Shown: positions 1 through 7,671, numbered from the stretch's first letter. The stretch: DNA of 24,335 bases from JBBDSV01 sp040904785 (GCA_040904785.1 JBBDSV010000072.1:1-24335); one strand, 5' to 3'. Numbers and translations are program-made. The notes: generated by a model from the letters alone, not told the origin.

Positions 1-672
1 CTGCGCGCCGACCTCGCGGGACAGCGGGTCGAGATCGCGCCGCCGTCGAGCGATCTGCAGCTCGCGTGGGTCCGGCACTGGGCCTCCACTGCGCGCGGAG
101 ACGATGCGCATCTGGGGGCAATCTCCAACCTGCTCGATGGCGACCTGGTGATCGACGGCCTGGCGCTCGACACCGACTTGCGGTGGCACCTCGTCGTGTC
201 GCTGGCGCATGCAGGTGTGATCGGTGACGAGGCAATCGATGCCGAACTCTCCCGCGATCCGACCGACCTGGGAGAACGGCACGCGGCCACCGCGCGTGCG
301 GCGCGGCCGGATGCCGCGGCGAAGCAGGCCGCATTCGATCGGCTCATTCACGAGCACACGCTTTCGCACACGATGTCGAGGCAGTTGATCGCCGGCTTCG
401 CGCAGCTTGATCAGCGGACGGTGCTCGCGCCCTTCACCGACGCCTACTTCACCGTGCTCGACGAGGTGTGGCGCACCCGATCACTCGACTGGGCCATCGA
501 ATTCTCGACCGGCATGTTCCCCCACTGGGACGCGGGCGCCGACCTGCGAGCACGCGTCGACGCCGAGCTGGATCGTGAACTGCCGCGCCCTCTGCGCCGT
601 GTTCTGCTCGAACAGCGCGACACGCTCGTGCGCACGATCGCCGCCCGCGACGTCGACAGTCGCTCGCACTGA
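1..672 (+). CDS. pepN: Aminopeptidase N, C-terminal part (5' end outside window)
   Basis: The reading frame is open from base 1 to the TGA at 670-672, so 223 C-terminal residues are visible and the start lies off the left edge. A GTG at 148 is internal and is not the start. The visible part is an all-helical segment resembling the ERAP1-like C-terminal domain of actinobacterial M1-family aminopeptidase N. It has the helix-repeat pattern and the usual ending of an Arg-rich stretch followed by a helix (RRVLLEQRDTLVRTIAARD). The zinc site (HExxH) and the GAMEN motif would lie upstream and cannot be checked. The full enzyme is a cytosolic zinc metallopeptidase that removes N-terminal residues from peptides. 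It is followed after 33 bases by the carbonic anhydrase gene on the same strand, so they may be co-transcribed. Confidence 0.82.
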   Translation: MRADLAGQRVEIAPPSSDLQLAWVRHWASTARGDDAHLGAISNLLDGDLVIDGLALDTDLRWHLVVSLAHAGVIGDEAIDAELSRDPTDLGERHAATARAARPDAAAKQAAFDRLIHEHTLSHTMSRQLIAGFAQLDQRTVLAPFTDAYFTVLDEVWRTRSLDWAIEFSTGMFPHWDAGADLRARVDAELDRELPRPLRRVLLEQRDTLVRTIAARDVDSRSH

Positions 673-705
673 CGTCGCCACCTCGAGCATCACCAGGAGA
701 CACGC

Positions 706-1245
706 ATGACGGTCTTTGCCGAGATGGCCGCCGCAAACGCCGCATACGTCGCATCGGGAAGGCACGTCGCCCGCGACGTCGTACCGGCCCGCAAGTTGGT
801 GATCATCACCTGTATGGACAGCCGCATCGACGCGTTCGCCGCGCTCGGCCTCGAGCTCGGCGACGCGCACGTGCTGCGGACGGCAGGTGCGCGAGTGACG
901 GACGACGTGCTGCGGTCGCTGGCGGTGTCGACGGGTGTGCTCGGAACACGCAACGTCGTGCTCCTCGGCCACACGCGCTGCGGTCTGCTCGACACCGACG
1001 GCGCACTCGAGACGCGCCTGACCGAACAGCTCGGTCCGCCACCGGGCGGCACGGGATGGTTGGCGTTCGCGAACCCCGAGACGGCAATCCGCGCCGACTG
1101 CGCGCGGTTGATGACGTGGCCGAATCGGCCCGACGATTTCCTCGTCGGCGGGTTCCTGTTTGACGTCGATGACGGCCGTGTCCGTCCGGTCGTCACGCCT
1201 GGCGACGCACCGAATCACTCTGCCGGCGGCTCACCGACGTCGTGA
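706..1245 (+). CDS. Beta-class carbonic anhydrase, small Rv1284-like type
   Basis: A 179-residue protein of the beta-carbonic anhydrase family, which interconverts CO2 and bicarbonate at a zinc ion in the cytosol. The expected zinc and catalytic residues are present: C36, D38 and R40 in the CMDSR motif, then H89 and C92 in GHTRCG. The central sequence (LRTAGARVTDDVLRSL) strongly recalls the short mycobacterial Rv1284-type enzymes. The ATG at 706 is preceded by AGGAGA at 695-700 with a 5-base spacing, a clear ribosome binding site. The C-terminal tail after about residue 168 (rich in Ser, Pro and Gly) is outside the conserved fold. Its last 31 bases overlap the 3' end of the converging ClC gene. 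Confidence 0.93.
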   Translation: MTVFAEMAAANAAYVASGRHVARDVVPARKLVIITCMDSRIDAFAALGLELGDAHVLRTAGARVTDDVLRSLAVSTGVLGTRNVVLLGHTRCGLLDTDGALETRLTEQLGPPPGGTGWLAFANPETAIRADCARLMTWPNRPDDFLVGGFLFDVDDGRVRPVVTPGDAPNHSAGGSPTS

Positions 1246-3308
1246 CCGGCGCGCGGCGCGTTGAGCGCTGCGTACAGCGCTTCGCCGTGACCGGTGAGCA
1301 CAACGAGTTCATCGCCGGGTTCGAACGCGGTTGCGCCCGTGGGAACGACCACGGTGCCACGACGACGGATACTCGTCACGACCGTGCGTTCGGGCCAAGC
1401 GATGTCGGCGACTGTGCGGCCGACCGCAGGTGAGTCGGTGTCGATGACCAGTTCGACGAATCGCACGCCCGTCAAGTCCCGGAGCCGATCGGCCTGTCCG
1501 CGCTGCTGGGCGCCCAGGCTCCGGTCGATCCCCCGCTGGTAGGCACGCACGATGTCCGCCCGGCGCACCATGCCGACCACATGGCGTGTCTGCGGGTCGA
1601 CCACGGGAATGCGCCCGACGTCGAGCGTTCCCATGCGACGAACGGCACGGAACACCGGATCGTCGGCTTCCACGGTGACGACCTGGCGCGTACAGATGTC
1701 GGCAACCGTGGTGCCTTCGCGGTCGAGGTCACGGCGGGTCACCATCCCCACGAGCCGCCCGTCGTCGTCGACGACGGCGAACCCGTCGCTGCCGGCTGCC
1801 GAGAACTGCGGGACGAGGTCGGTGATCGGCAGATCTTGACGGACCGTGGGGTGATTCCGCGTCATCACCTCGCCGACCCGCACGGTCTGGAGCACGTCGA
1901 GATCTTCGGTGGCCCCGTAGAGGATGCCCTTCTCGCGCAGCTCCTGGACGTAGATCGAGTCTGTGCCCCGAAGTTCCTCCACGGCGATCGCGACCCCGAC
2001 GGCGACCATCAGCGGCAGCACCAGCCCGTAGCTGCCGGTCAGTTCGAACACGAGCAGGATCGCCGTCAAGGGCGCACGCGCCGTGGCGGCCAAGACTGCA
2101 GCCATGCCAACCAACGCGAAGGCCGCAGGGCGCACATCGGTCGTGAACAGCTCGCTTGCCGCGATACCGAACGCGCCTCCGAGCGCGGCACCAGTGAACA
2201 GTGTCGGTGCGAAGATCCCGACGGGAGCGCCCGACCCTTTGGAGAGTGACGTCGCCACAACTTTGGCGAATGCCAGGAGCACGAGCATGCCTGCACCCAG
2301 CCACCCCGTCGCGAGCACGCCATCGAGCATCGCCTGAATGGGGTCGCTTCGTGCGCCGATGTCGGGCAGTTCGGACCCGTCGCCGAGCACCTCGGGAAGC
2401 GCGAGCGCGATGACACCGACCCCGAGTCCACCGACACCGGCCGTGGCGATACGTCCGAATCTGCGCTCGATCGGCCGGAAAAATCGGATCGACCACACAT
2501 GTCCGGTGCGGAACCCGTAGGCGATCACGGCCGCCGCGATACCCAGCCCCGCGTAGAGCATCAGCTCTTCAGGCGAACCCAAGCCCAGCCCCGGAGCGGG
2601 ACGGAACGTCAGGCCTTCACCGACGAGCTGCCGGGCGGTGACGGATCCGACGACTGCGGCGACCACGACCACCTGCAGTGACCCGGCACGACGGATCCCG
2701 CCGAGCAACAGCTCGATGGCGAACAGCATCCCGCCGATCGGCGCGTTGAACGACGCCCCGATGCCCGCGGCGGCACCCGCCGCAACGAGCGCACGTGTGC
2801 GGTCTTCACCGATAGGCACGATCCGCGACAAGATCGACCCGACCGCACCACCGATCATGACGATCGGCCCTTCCGGCCCACCCGACGCACCGGTGCCGAG
2901 CGCGACAGCCGTCGCCGGGGTGGCGACAAAGGGCACACGGAGGCGGAATCGTCCACCCCGTAGCGTGATCGTTTCCATGGTGACGACCACGCCGCCTCCA
3001 CGAGCCTCGGGTGCGATCGTGGATGTCCACAGTCCGACGACGAGCCCGCCGAGCGTGGGAACGAGGAGCAACTGCCACCACGGAACGGGACTCGACCACG
3101 CATGGTCGACGACAAATTCGAGGATGCGAAGCAGCAGCCACGCGAAGACCCCGGTCGCGAAGCCGGTGATCGCCGCCAGGCCGAGCATGACCCCGTCGAG
3201 GGCGCGGTCATGTGCCAGCTTGCGACGAACCGGGCGCACGACGCGTTCGAGCTGGCGTGCAGCGACGACGAGCGCGTCCCAGATGCCCGCCCCGGTGTCC
3301 TGACTCAC
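1215..3308 (-). CDS. ClC-family chloride transporter with CBS pair and TrkA-C (RCK_C) domain
   Basis: A 697-residue membrane protein of the ClC chloride channel/transporter family. The membrane part covers about residues 35-445 and includes the GPEGP motif with the gating glutamate E146, and the GIFAP motif near 364-368. The gating Glu suggests a proton-coupled Cl-/H+ exchanger, not a pure channel; this is inference. The usual GSGIP anion-site motif reads GGGVV at 104-108, an unusual version. A pair of CBS domains (about 478-592) and a TrkA-C/RCK_C domain (about 612-685) follow, suggesting nucleotide or ligand control from the cytosolic side. The GTG start overlaps the upstream HAD gene stop (GTGA at 3305-3308), so translation is probably coupled. 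The 3' end overlaps the converging carbonic anhydrase gene by 31 bases. Confidence 0.92.
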   Translation of the reverse strand: MSQDTGAGIWDALVVAARQLERVVRPVRRKLAHDRALDGVMLGLAAITGFATGVFAWLLLRILEFVVDHAWSSPVPWWQLLLVPTLGGLVVGLWTSTIAPEARGGGVVVTMETITLRGGRFRLRVPFVATPATAVALGTGASGGPEGPIVMIGGAVGSILSRIVPIGEDRTRALVAAGAAAGIGASFNAPIGGMLFAIELLLGGIRRAGSLQVVVVAAVVGSVTARQLVGEGLTFRPAPGLGLGSPEELMLYAGLGIAAAVIAYGFRTGHVWSIRFFRPIERRFGRIATAGVGGLGVGVIALALPEVLGDGSELPDIGARSDPIQAMLDGVLATGWLGAGMLVLLAFAKVVATSLSKGSGAPVGIFAPTLFTGAALGGAFGIAASELFTTDVRPAAFALVGMAAVLAATARAPLTAILLVFELTGSYGLVLPLMVAVGVAIAVEELRGTDSIYVQELREKGILYGATEDLDVLQTVRVGEVMTRNHPTVRQDLPITDLVPQFSAAGSDGFAVVDDDGRLVGMVTRRDLDREGTTVADICTRQVVTVEADDPVFRAVRRMGTLDVGRIPVVDPQTRHVVGMVRRADIVRAYQRGIDRSLGAQQRGQADRLRDLTGVRFVELVIDTDSPAVGRTVADIAWPERTVVTSIRRRGTVVVPTGATAFEPGDELVVLTGHGEALYAALNAPRAGHDVGEPPAE

Positions 3309-4027
3309 GCGTGTGCCCCCCGCTCGAACCAGTCCTCGACGACCGCCAGGTCCACATCGGCCGTTCGCGCGACGTGGTGGTCGGCATGACCGACGCGGTC
3401 CGCTGGTCCCACGCCGATGACACGCAGTCCGGCCGCATGCGCGGCGTCGACGCCAGCGGCGGCGTCCTCGATGACAACCGTGCGTGATGATGGCACATCC
3501 AGCGCTGCCAGCGCGACGAGGAAGACGTCCGGCGCCGGCTTGGCGCGGGCGAGCTGCGTGCCGTCGACGATCGCCACGAACCGATCGGCGATACCAAGCC
3601 GCTCGAGAACGAGTCGCGCATTCTTCGACGACGACCCGATGGCGAGCGCGAACCCGCGCGCCTCGGCATCGTCGAGGACATCGAGCGCTCCGTCGAGCAG
3701 ATCGTCTGGCCCGAGCTCAGTGAGCAGTCGCGCGTAGTGTGCGTTCTTCTCGGCGAGCATGGCATCGAAGGTCGCCTCAGCAACGGTGCGGCCACCGAGC
3801 AGTGCGCGCAGCGAGTCCGCGCGTGAGCGTCCCCGCAGGGCATCGATCGCGACGTCGTCGACAGCGAATCCGTGTCGAGCAGCCAGATCACGCCACGCTT
3901 GCGCGTGCAGCTCCGCGGTGTCGGTCAACACGCCGTCGAGATCGAAGATGACCGCCCCGCGCTGCTCACTCACGTCCGCCCCGGCTCGTCGTTCTGCGGC
4001 CACACCACGCGTCGGCCCTCCGGCCAT
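3305..4027 (-). CDS. HAD-superfamily hydrolase, beta-phosphoglucomutase-like
   Basis: A 240-residue HAD-family protein. Catalytic residues fit beta-phosphoglucomutase: nucleophile D29 and acid/base D31 in FDLDGVLTDT, the SSSK stretch at 132-135, K163, and the metal ligands E187 and D188. The cap contains LRGRSRADSL (64-73), matching the signature that separates beta-phosphoglucomutases from general phosphatases. Such enzymes convert beta-glucose 1-phosphate, made by maltose or trehalose phosphorylases, to glucose 6-phosphate. No phosphorylase gene lies in the window, so the substrate is uncertain. The ATG at 4027 has a GGGGGAG element 13 bases upstream. A GTG at 3973 would give a protein starting just before the HAD motif and is a possible alternative start. 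It lies 9 bases after the DUF3039 gene and its stop overlaps the ClC start. Confidence 0.85.
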   Translation of the reverse strand: MAGGPTRGVAAERRAGADVSEQRGAVIFDLDGVLTDTAELHAQAWRDLAARHGFAVDDVAIDALRGRSRADSLRALLGGRTVAEATFDAMLAEKNAHYARLLTELGPDDLLDGALDVLDDAEARGFALAIGSSSKNARLVLERLGIADRFVAIVDGTQLARAKPAPDVFLVALAALDVPSSRTVVIEDAAAGVDAAHAAGLRVIGVGPADRVGHADHHVARTADVDLAVVEDWFERGAHA

Positions 4028-4036
4028 GCGCAGGTG

Positions 4037-4297
4037 CTACTCCCCCAGGCCGCGCGACAGCAGTTCACCGGCGAGTTCGGCGCATGTGGGGCACATCGGG
4101 TACTTCGACGGATCGGCGTTGGGCACCCAACGCTTGCCACACAGCGCCGTCACCGGCTTGCCGGTACGGCGCGCACGCTCCAGCTCTTTTCTCGAGACGT
4201 AGTGCGCGAAGCGGTCATGATCGCCATCGTCGGTGAATGGCGTCTCGTCGACGTCGGGCTCGACGACGGGTGCTGGCATCGTGTGCGGTCTGGACAT
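4037..4297 (-). CDS. DUF3039-family small protein
   Basis: An 86-residue protein matching the actinobacterial DUF3039 family, whose function is unknown to me. The N-terminal third is acidic and probably disordered. The conserved part carries a Cys in ALCGKRWVP and a CPTC pair in PMCPTC, spaced like a small metal-binding or redox site. No signal peptide or membrane segment is visible, so it is probably cytosolic. The ATG at 4297 has no good Shine-Dalgarno sequence but has a TAGCGT hexamer 6 bases upstream, consistent with a leaderless mRNA. A second ATG at 4279 is possible. It sits 33 bases after the exporter permease and 9 bases before the HAD gene. Confidence 0.85.
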   Translation of the reverse strand: MSRPHTMPAPVVEPDVDETPFTDDGDHDRFAHYVSRKELERARRTGKPVTALCGKRWVPNADPSKYPMCPTCAELAGELLSRGLGE

Positions 4298-4303
4298 GCC
4301 ACC

Positions 4304-4333
4304 ACGCTACCCCCCGATGCGCACCGATGCCTA
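4304..4333 (-). promoter_or_regulatory. Possible promoter for a leaderless DUF3039 transcript
   Basis: On the - strand TAGCGT (4304-4309) lies 6 bases before the ATG at 4297, so transcription would begin at or next to the start codon. A TAGGCA hexamer at 4328-4333, 18 bases upstream, matches 4 of 6 positions of TTGACA. Actinobacteria often use leaderless transcripts with this spacing. The -35 match is weak and overlaps the permease stop codon. Confidence 0.35.
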
Positions 4334-5968
4334 CGTCGTCGACTGCAGGTCGCGCCGAACGAATCCGACCACCCCGACGGCCGCGAGAACGATCGCGACG
4401 GCGACCATCGTCACGCCGGTCGCCGCCGAGAACGGTTCGAGTGGGATCTGCGGCACCAGGCCGAACGGCGACAACCATGCCGTCCACTCGGGCAGTTGGA
4501 GCAGGCCACCGAGGTAGACGTCGACGAACGCGGCGACGACGACCACCCACGCGGCGTGCGCGAATCGAGGCGCCCAGCCCACGAGCACGGCAGCGACACC
4601 CATCGTCACCCAGACTGCCGGAATGTAGGCACCCGCCGCACGGGCGGCATCGCCCACCAGCCCGTCATCGCCGATGCTCACCGCACCGACCACACCCAGC
4701 GACAGTGCGGCGCCGGCCACCGCGACCGCACCCAGAGCCGTCGCGACCAGCAAGTGGCCGCCGAACCAGCGGACTCGGGACACTGCAGTGGCGAGTAACG
4801 GCTCCGCGCGGCCTGCGGACTCCTCGTGGCGGATCCGCAGCACTGCCAGCACGACCGCGATCGAGGCGATGATCGCCATCACGGCAGTGATCATGCTCGC
4901 GAACGCGACGGTGACGTCGACGCCGCCAGATGTCTCGAGGAATTCGCCGAGCGCATCGATGCTCTCGATCATCGTCTCGGTCTCGCCGAGGACCGAGCCG
5001 TAGATCATTCCGAGCAGCGCGAGGCCAGCAATCCATCCGATGCTTGCCGCACGGTGCAGGCGAAACGCGACACCCAGCGGCGTGCGCAGGCTCCGGCCCG
5101 CCGATGCTGGGCCGGGACGTGGCCGTCGCAACCCGGCGCCGACGTCACGACGCGACGCCAGCACGGCAGCGACCGCCACGGCCGCGCCTGCCGCCGCCAC
5201 GCCGATCAGCATCGGCCACCAGCGATTGTCGACGTACACCCGCGTTGCCTGCGCCCACCCGATGGGCGACAGCCACGAGAGGCCGGTCGCGGTCATGTCA
5301 CCGACAGCACGCACGACGTACGCCGCGCCGACTGCCGCGATCCCGAGTCCGACCGCTCCACGCGGGTGCTCGGTGATCTGCGCGGTCAGGATCGCGATAC
5401 CTCCGAACACGATGCCGGCCATCACATGCGTCGCGCCGTACAGCCACGACCCGGGCCAGTCGATCCCGTCGAAGCCGCTGGCTCCCAGCGTGACCGCGGT
5501 GCACGCGGCGATCGCGGTGCTGGCGATGGCCACGGCGAGCATGGCCGCAGCGAGCGGCGCGTGACGCCCCACGACGGCTGCACGCACCAGCTCCGCGCGA
5601 CCGGTGGCTTCTTCGAGCCGGGTCGAGCGGACCGCGAGGAACACTGCCATGAGCGCGGTGAGCACGAGGGTGAACCACAGCATCTGGTGCGCGAGCATCG
5701 CCCCGATGTGGTAGTCGGCGGCGCCGTGGTTGACCCCCGACATCGCGACCATGGCGGGCGACTCCATGGTTGCTGCGATCGTTGCACGTTCCACCTCGGT
5801 GACGTAGAGCCCCGCGAACGAGGATCCGGTGGCCACGGAAGCCAAGCCCAGTCCGACGATCCACAACAGGATTCGCCAGCGGTCTCGACGCAGCAACAGT
5901 CGAGTTAGGGTCACCGTGCCGGCGAATTGCTCGCGGCGCCGACTGACGGCCATCTCCGCGGCCGTCAT
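4331..5968 (-). CDS. ABC exporter permease, polyketide-antibiotic exporter (COG3559) type
   Basis: A 545-residue integral membrane protein with about 12 hydrophobic segments, matching the large two-part permeases annotated as exporters of polyketide antibiotics. It contains an internal duplication. LEEATGRAE (118-126) recurs as HEESAGRAE (381-389), WLSPIG (232-237) recurs as WLSPFG (498-503), and both halves end in an RRD motif (273-275 and 538-540). One polypeptide therefore probably supplies both membrane halves of the transporter. The ATG overlaps the ATPase stop (ATGA, 5965-5968). Substrate cannot be read from the sequence; linkage to a TetR repressor suggests an antibiotic or toxic hydrophobic compound. 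Confidence 0.85.
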   Translation of the reverse strand: MTAAEMAVSRRREQFAGTVTLTRLLLRRDRWRILLWIVGLGLASVATGSSFAGLYVTEVERATIAATMESPAMVAMSGVNHGAADYHIGAMLAHQMLWFTLVLTALMAVFLAVRSTRLEEATGRAELVRAAVVGRHAPLAAAMLAVAIASTAIAACTAVTLGASGFDGIDWPGSWLYGATHVMAGIVFGGIAILTAQITEHPRGAVGLGIAAVGAAYVVRAVGDMTATGLSWLSPIGWAQATRVYVDNRWWPMLIGVAAAGAAVAVAAVLASRRDVGAGLRRPRPGPASAGRSLRTPLGVAFRLHRAASIGWIAGLALLGMIYGSVLGETETMIESIDALGEFLETSGGVDVTVAFASMITAVMAIIASIAVVLAVLRIRHEESAGRAEPLLATAVSRVRWFGGHLLVATALGAVAVAGAALSLGVVGAVSIGDDGLVGDAARAAGAYIPAVWVTMGVAAVLVGWAPRFAHAAWVVVVAAFVDVYLGGLLQLPEWTAWLSPFGLVPQIPLEPFSAATGVTMVAVAIVLAAVGVVGFVRRDLQSTT

Positions 5969-6882
5969 GCCGACACCCCCGAATCGTTCAGTTCGTCCCC
6001 GTAGTGCCGCAGCAGCAGTTGCTCGAGCGTGGGCGGATGACTGATCAGCGATGTCACGCCATGATCGGCAAGTGCGGCGAGCACGGTGTTCAAGTGTTCG
6101 GCGTCGACGTCGAGCTGCACCCGGTCACCATCCTGGGTATATCCGTGTACGCCAGCCATGTGCGCCAGTTCCGCGGGCGGTGCCGGCATGCGCGCGACGA
6201 TCGTTGTGCGCGTCAGGTGGCGCAGTTCGTCGAGCGTTCCGCGCTCGACGACCCGGCCGCGGCGAATGATCGAGACGCGGTCGGCGAGTTTCTCGACCTG
6301 GGCGAGAATGTGGCTGGACAGCAGCACCGTGCGCCCCTGCGCCTTGATCTCGTGGATGCACTCCTGGAAGACGGCTTCCATCAGCGGGTCGAGGCCCGCC
6401 GTCGGCTCGTCCAGGAGAAGCAGGTCGGCGTCACTGGCGAGCGCCGCTACGAGTGCAACCTTCTGCCGATTGCCCTTCGAATACGTCCGACACCGCTTTG
6501 TCGGGTCGAGATCGAAGCGGTGACACAGCTGCTCGACACGGCCGCGGTCGAGGTCGCCCCGCAGCCGGCCGAGCACGTCGATGGCTTCGCCACCGGTGAG
6601 GCTCGGCCACAGCTCAACATCGCCGGGCACGTACGCCATCTGTCGGTGCAGCGCGACGGCGTCATGCCACGGATCGCGGCCGAGCACCCGGACCGCGCCG
6701 GCATTGTGGCGCAGCAACCCGAGCAGAATCCGGATGGTTGTCGTCTTGCCCGCGCCGTTGGGCCCGAGGAAGCCGTGAACCTCTCCGGATGTGACCTCGA
6801 GATCGAGGCCGTCGAGTGCGACCGTGCGGCCGTAACGTTTCACGAGCCTTTCTGCCGCAATCGCGTGTTCAGTGGTCCCCAT
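5965..6882 (-). CDS. ABC transporter ATP-binding protein (drug exporter type)
   Basis: A 305-residue ATPase that powers the adjacent permease. In order it shows Walker A GPNGAGKTT (40-48), an unusual signature region YSKGNRQKV (134-142) in place of LSGGQ, Walker B LLLLDEP (154-160) and the H-loop His191. The YSKGNRQK variant is common in this exporter subfamily. A C-terminal extension of about 90 residues follows, as in DrrA/NatA-like ATPases. The start at 6882 is chosen because GAGGAGG (6889-6895) lies 6 bases upstream; an in-frame ATG at 6897 would add five residues but lies upstream of that site. The start overlaps the end of the TetR gene by 14 bases and the stop overlaps the permease start by 4. 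Confidence 0.93.
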   Translation of the reverse strand: MGTTEHAIAAERLVKRYGRTVALDGLDLEVTSGEVHGFLGPNGAGKTTTIRILLGLLRHNAGAVRVLGRDPWHDAVALHRQMAYVPGDVELWPSLTGGEAIDVLGRLRGDLDRGRVEQLCHRFDLDPTKRCRTYSKGNRQKVALVAALASDADLLLLDEPTAGLDPLMEAVFQECIHEIKAQGRTVLLSSHILAQVEKLADRVSIIRRGRVVERGTLDELRHLTRTTIVARMPAPPAELAHMAGVHGYTQDGDRVQLDVDAEHLNTVLAALADHGVTSLISHPPTLEQLLLRHYGDELNDSGVSA

Positions 6883-7519
6883 CGTCGACCTCCTCATGCA
6901 TCGTGTCGACAGCCTCGCGCCACTGGGCGTACGCCGTCGGTGTCAACAGTCCGTTTGCGAGCAACTCGCCTGCGGGCACACCCCAGCGCACCGCCCCGGA
7001 CGACCCTTCGGTCAGGTCGACACCGAGAAGCCGGCGGACATGGTGGTGCATCGCGACCGCGCCGAGCTGCCAGATCGTGAGCACAATTGCCCGTTCACGC
7101 GGATGTTCGGTCGGCCGCAGCAATCCCGAGGCAACCCCGAGCTCCATGTACTCGACGGCGTCATCGACGAGCTCGTCGACCAGTGCGCCGACATGCGCCG
7201 AATCATCTGCGAGCACGCGAGCGAGATACCCGAGCAACGGTGGTCCATCGTCGAACGCCCGCAGTGTTTCGAGAACGTCCATCCCGAGTCCCTGAGACAT
7301 CGCGGCACGCTTGCGCGTGCGAATCTCGGCCACCACGTGGGTGTCACAGGCAGCGCGGAGCCCATCCTTCGAACCGAAGTGGTGGATGACCAATGGCGCC
7401 GAGACCCCGGCGTCGGCAGCAATGTCCTTGACGCTGGCCGACAACCCGTCGCGCGCGAATCGCGTGATCGCCGCATCGCGAATGCGCGCCTTCGCTGTTC
7501 GATCATCAGCTGGTGCCAC
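6869..7519 (-). CDS. TetR-family transcriptional regulator of the exporter operon
   Basis: A 216-residue regulator with the TetR N-terminal DNA-binding domain. The helix-turn-helix spans about residues 29-48 (SVKDIAADAGVSAPLVIHHF) and is followed by the usual GSKDGL turn into helix 4. The C-terminal part is a variable helical ligand-binding and dimer domain. The GTG start at 7519 has purine-rich GAGG 7 bases upstream. It is the first gene of a three-gene operon, and its end overlaps the ATPase start. Two 15-base inverted repeats overlap its predicted promoter, so it probably represses itself and the exporter until a substrate-like ligand binds. The ligand is unknown. Confidence 0.9.
   Translation of the reverse strand: MAPADDRTAKARIRDAAITRFARDGLSASVKDIAADAGVSAPLVIHHFGSKDGLRAACDTHVVAEIRTRKRAAMSQGLGMDVLETLRAFDDGPPLLGYLARVLADDSAHVGALVDELVDDAVEYMELGVASGLLRPTEHPRERAIVLTIWQLGAVAMHHHVRRLLGVDLTEGSSGAVRWGVPAGELLANGLLTPTAYAQWREAVDTMHEEVDDGDH
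6889..6895 (-). promoter_or_regulatory. Strong Shine-Dalgarno sequence inside the tetR 3' end
   Basis: GAGGAGG on the - strand lies 6 bases before the ATG at 6882 and within the coding end of the TetR gene. It decides the ATPase start between the ATGs at 6897 and 6882. It may let the transporter genes be translated more strongly than the repressor from the same mRNA. Confidence 0.8.
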
Positions 7520-7582
7520 GTCTCCGCCTCACGCTGGCCGTCACGGCCGGACCGCCCAAACCCATCACCCAATCACTCACGA

Positions 7583-7597
7583 CTGAATATCATTCAG
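7583..7597. promoter_or_regulatory. Predicted TetR operator O1, perfect inverted repeat
   Basis: CTGAAT-ATC-ATTCAG is a perfect 6+3+6 inverted repeat. It begins one base after the predicted -10 box and covers the expected transcription start of the TetR operon. It lies 63 bases before the GTG start. Confidence 0.75.
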
Positions 7598-7598
7598 G

Positions 7599-7627
7599 AT
7601 ACTAAATCGAATTCAGCACTACGTAAA
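7599..7627 (-). promoter_or_regulatory. Predicted promoter of the tetR-ATPase-permease operon
   Basis: On the - strand TTTACG (7622-7627, 4 of 6 matches to TTGACA) is separated by exactly 17 bases from TAGTAT (7599-7604, 4 of 6 matches to TATAAT). The stretch is conspicuously AT-rich in this high-GC window and overlaps both predicted operators. The rest of the 7520-7671 gap holds the untranslated leader and no gene that I can support. Confidence 0.6.
7602..7616. promoter_or_regulatory. Predicted TetR operator O2, near-perfect copy of O1
   Basis: CTAAAT-CGA-ATTCAG has the same 6+3+6 architecture as O1 with one mismatch between half-sites. Its centre is 19 bases from the centre of O1. It overlaps part of the -10 box and the spacer, so a protein bound here would block RNA polymerase. 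Confidence 0.6.
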
Positions 7628-7671
7628 GGGCGAGGCGCCTGGTATCCGTGATCGTGCGCTGACCGGGAGAT

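Noticed and set aside
4826..5908. Open + strand frame of 360 codons opposite the exporter permease
   Set aside because: Extremely rich in His, Arg and Asp with no hydrophobic core; a mirror of the membrane protein codons.
6004..7080. Open + strand frame of 358 codons opposite the ABC ATPase and TetR genes
   Set aside because: Antisense to well-supported genes, composition typical of a shadow frame.
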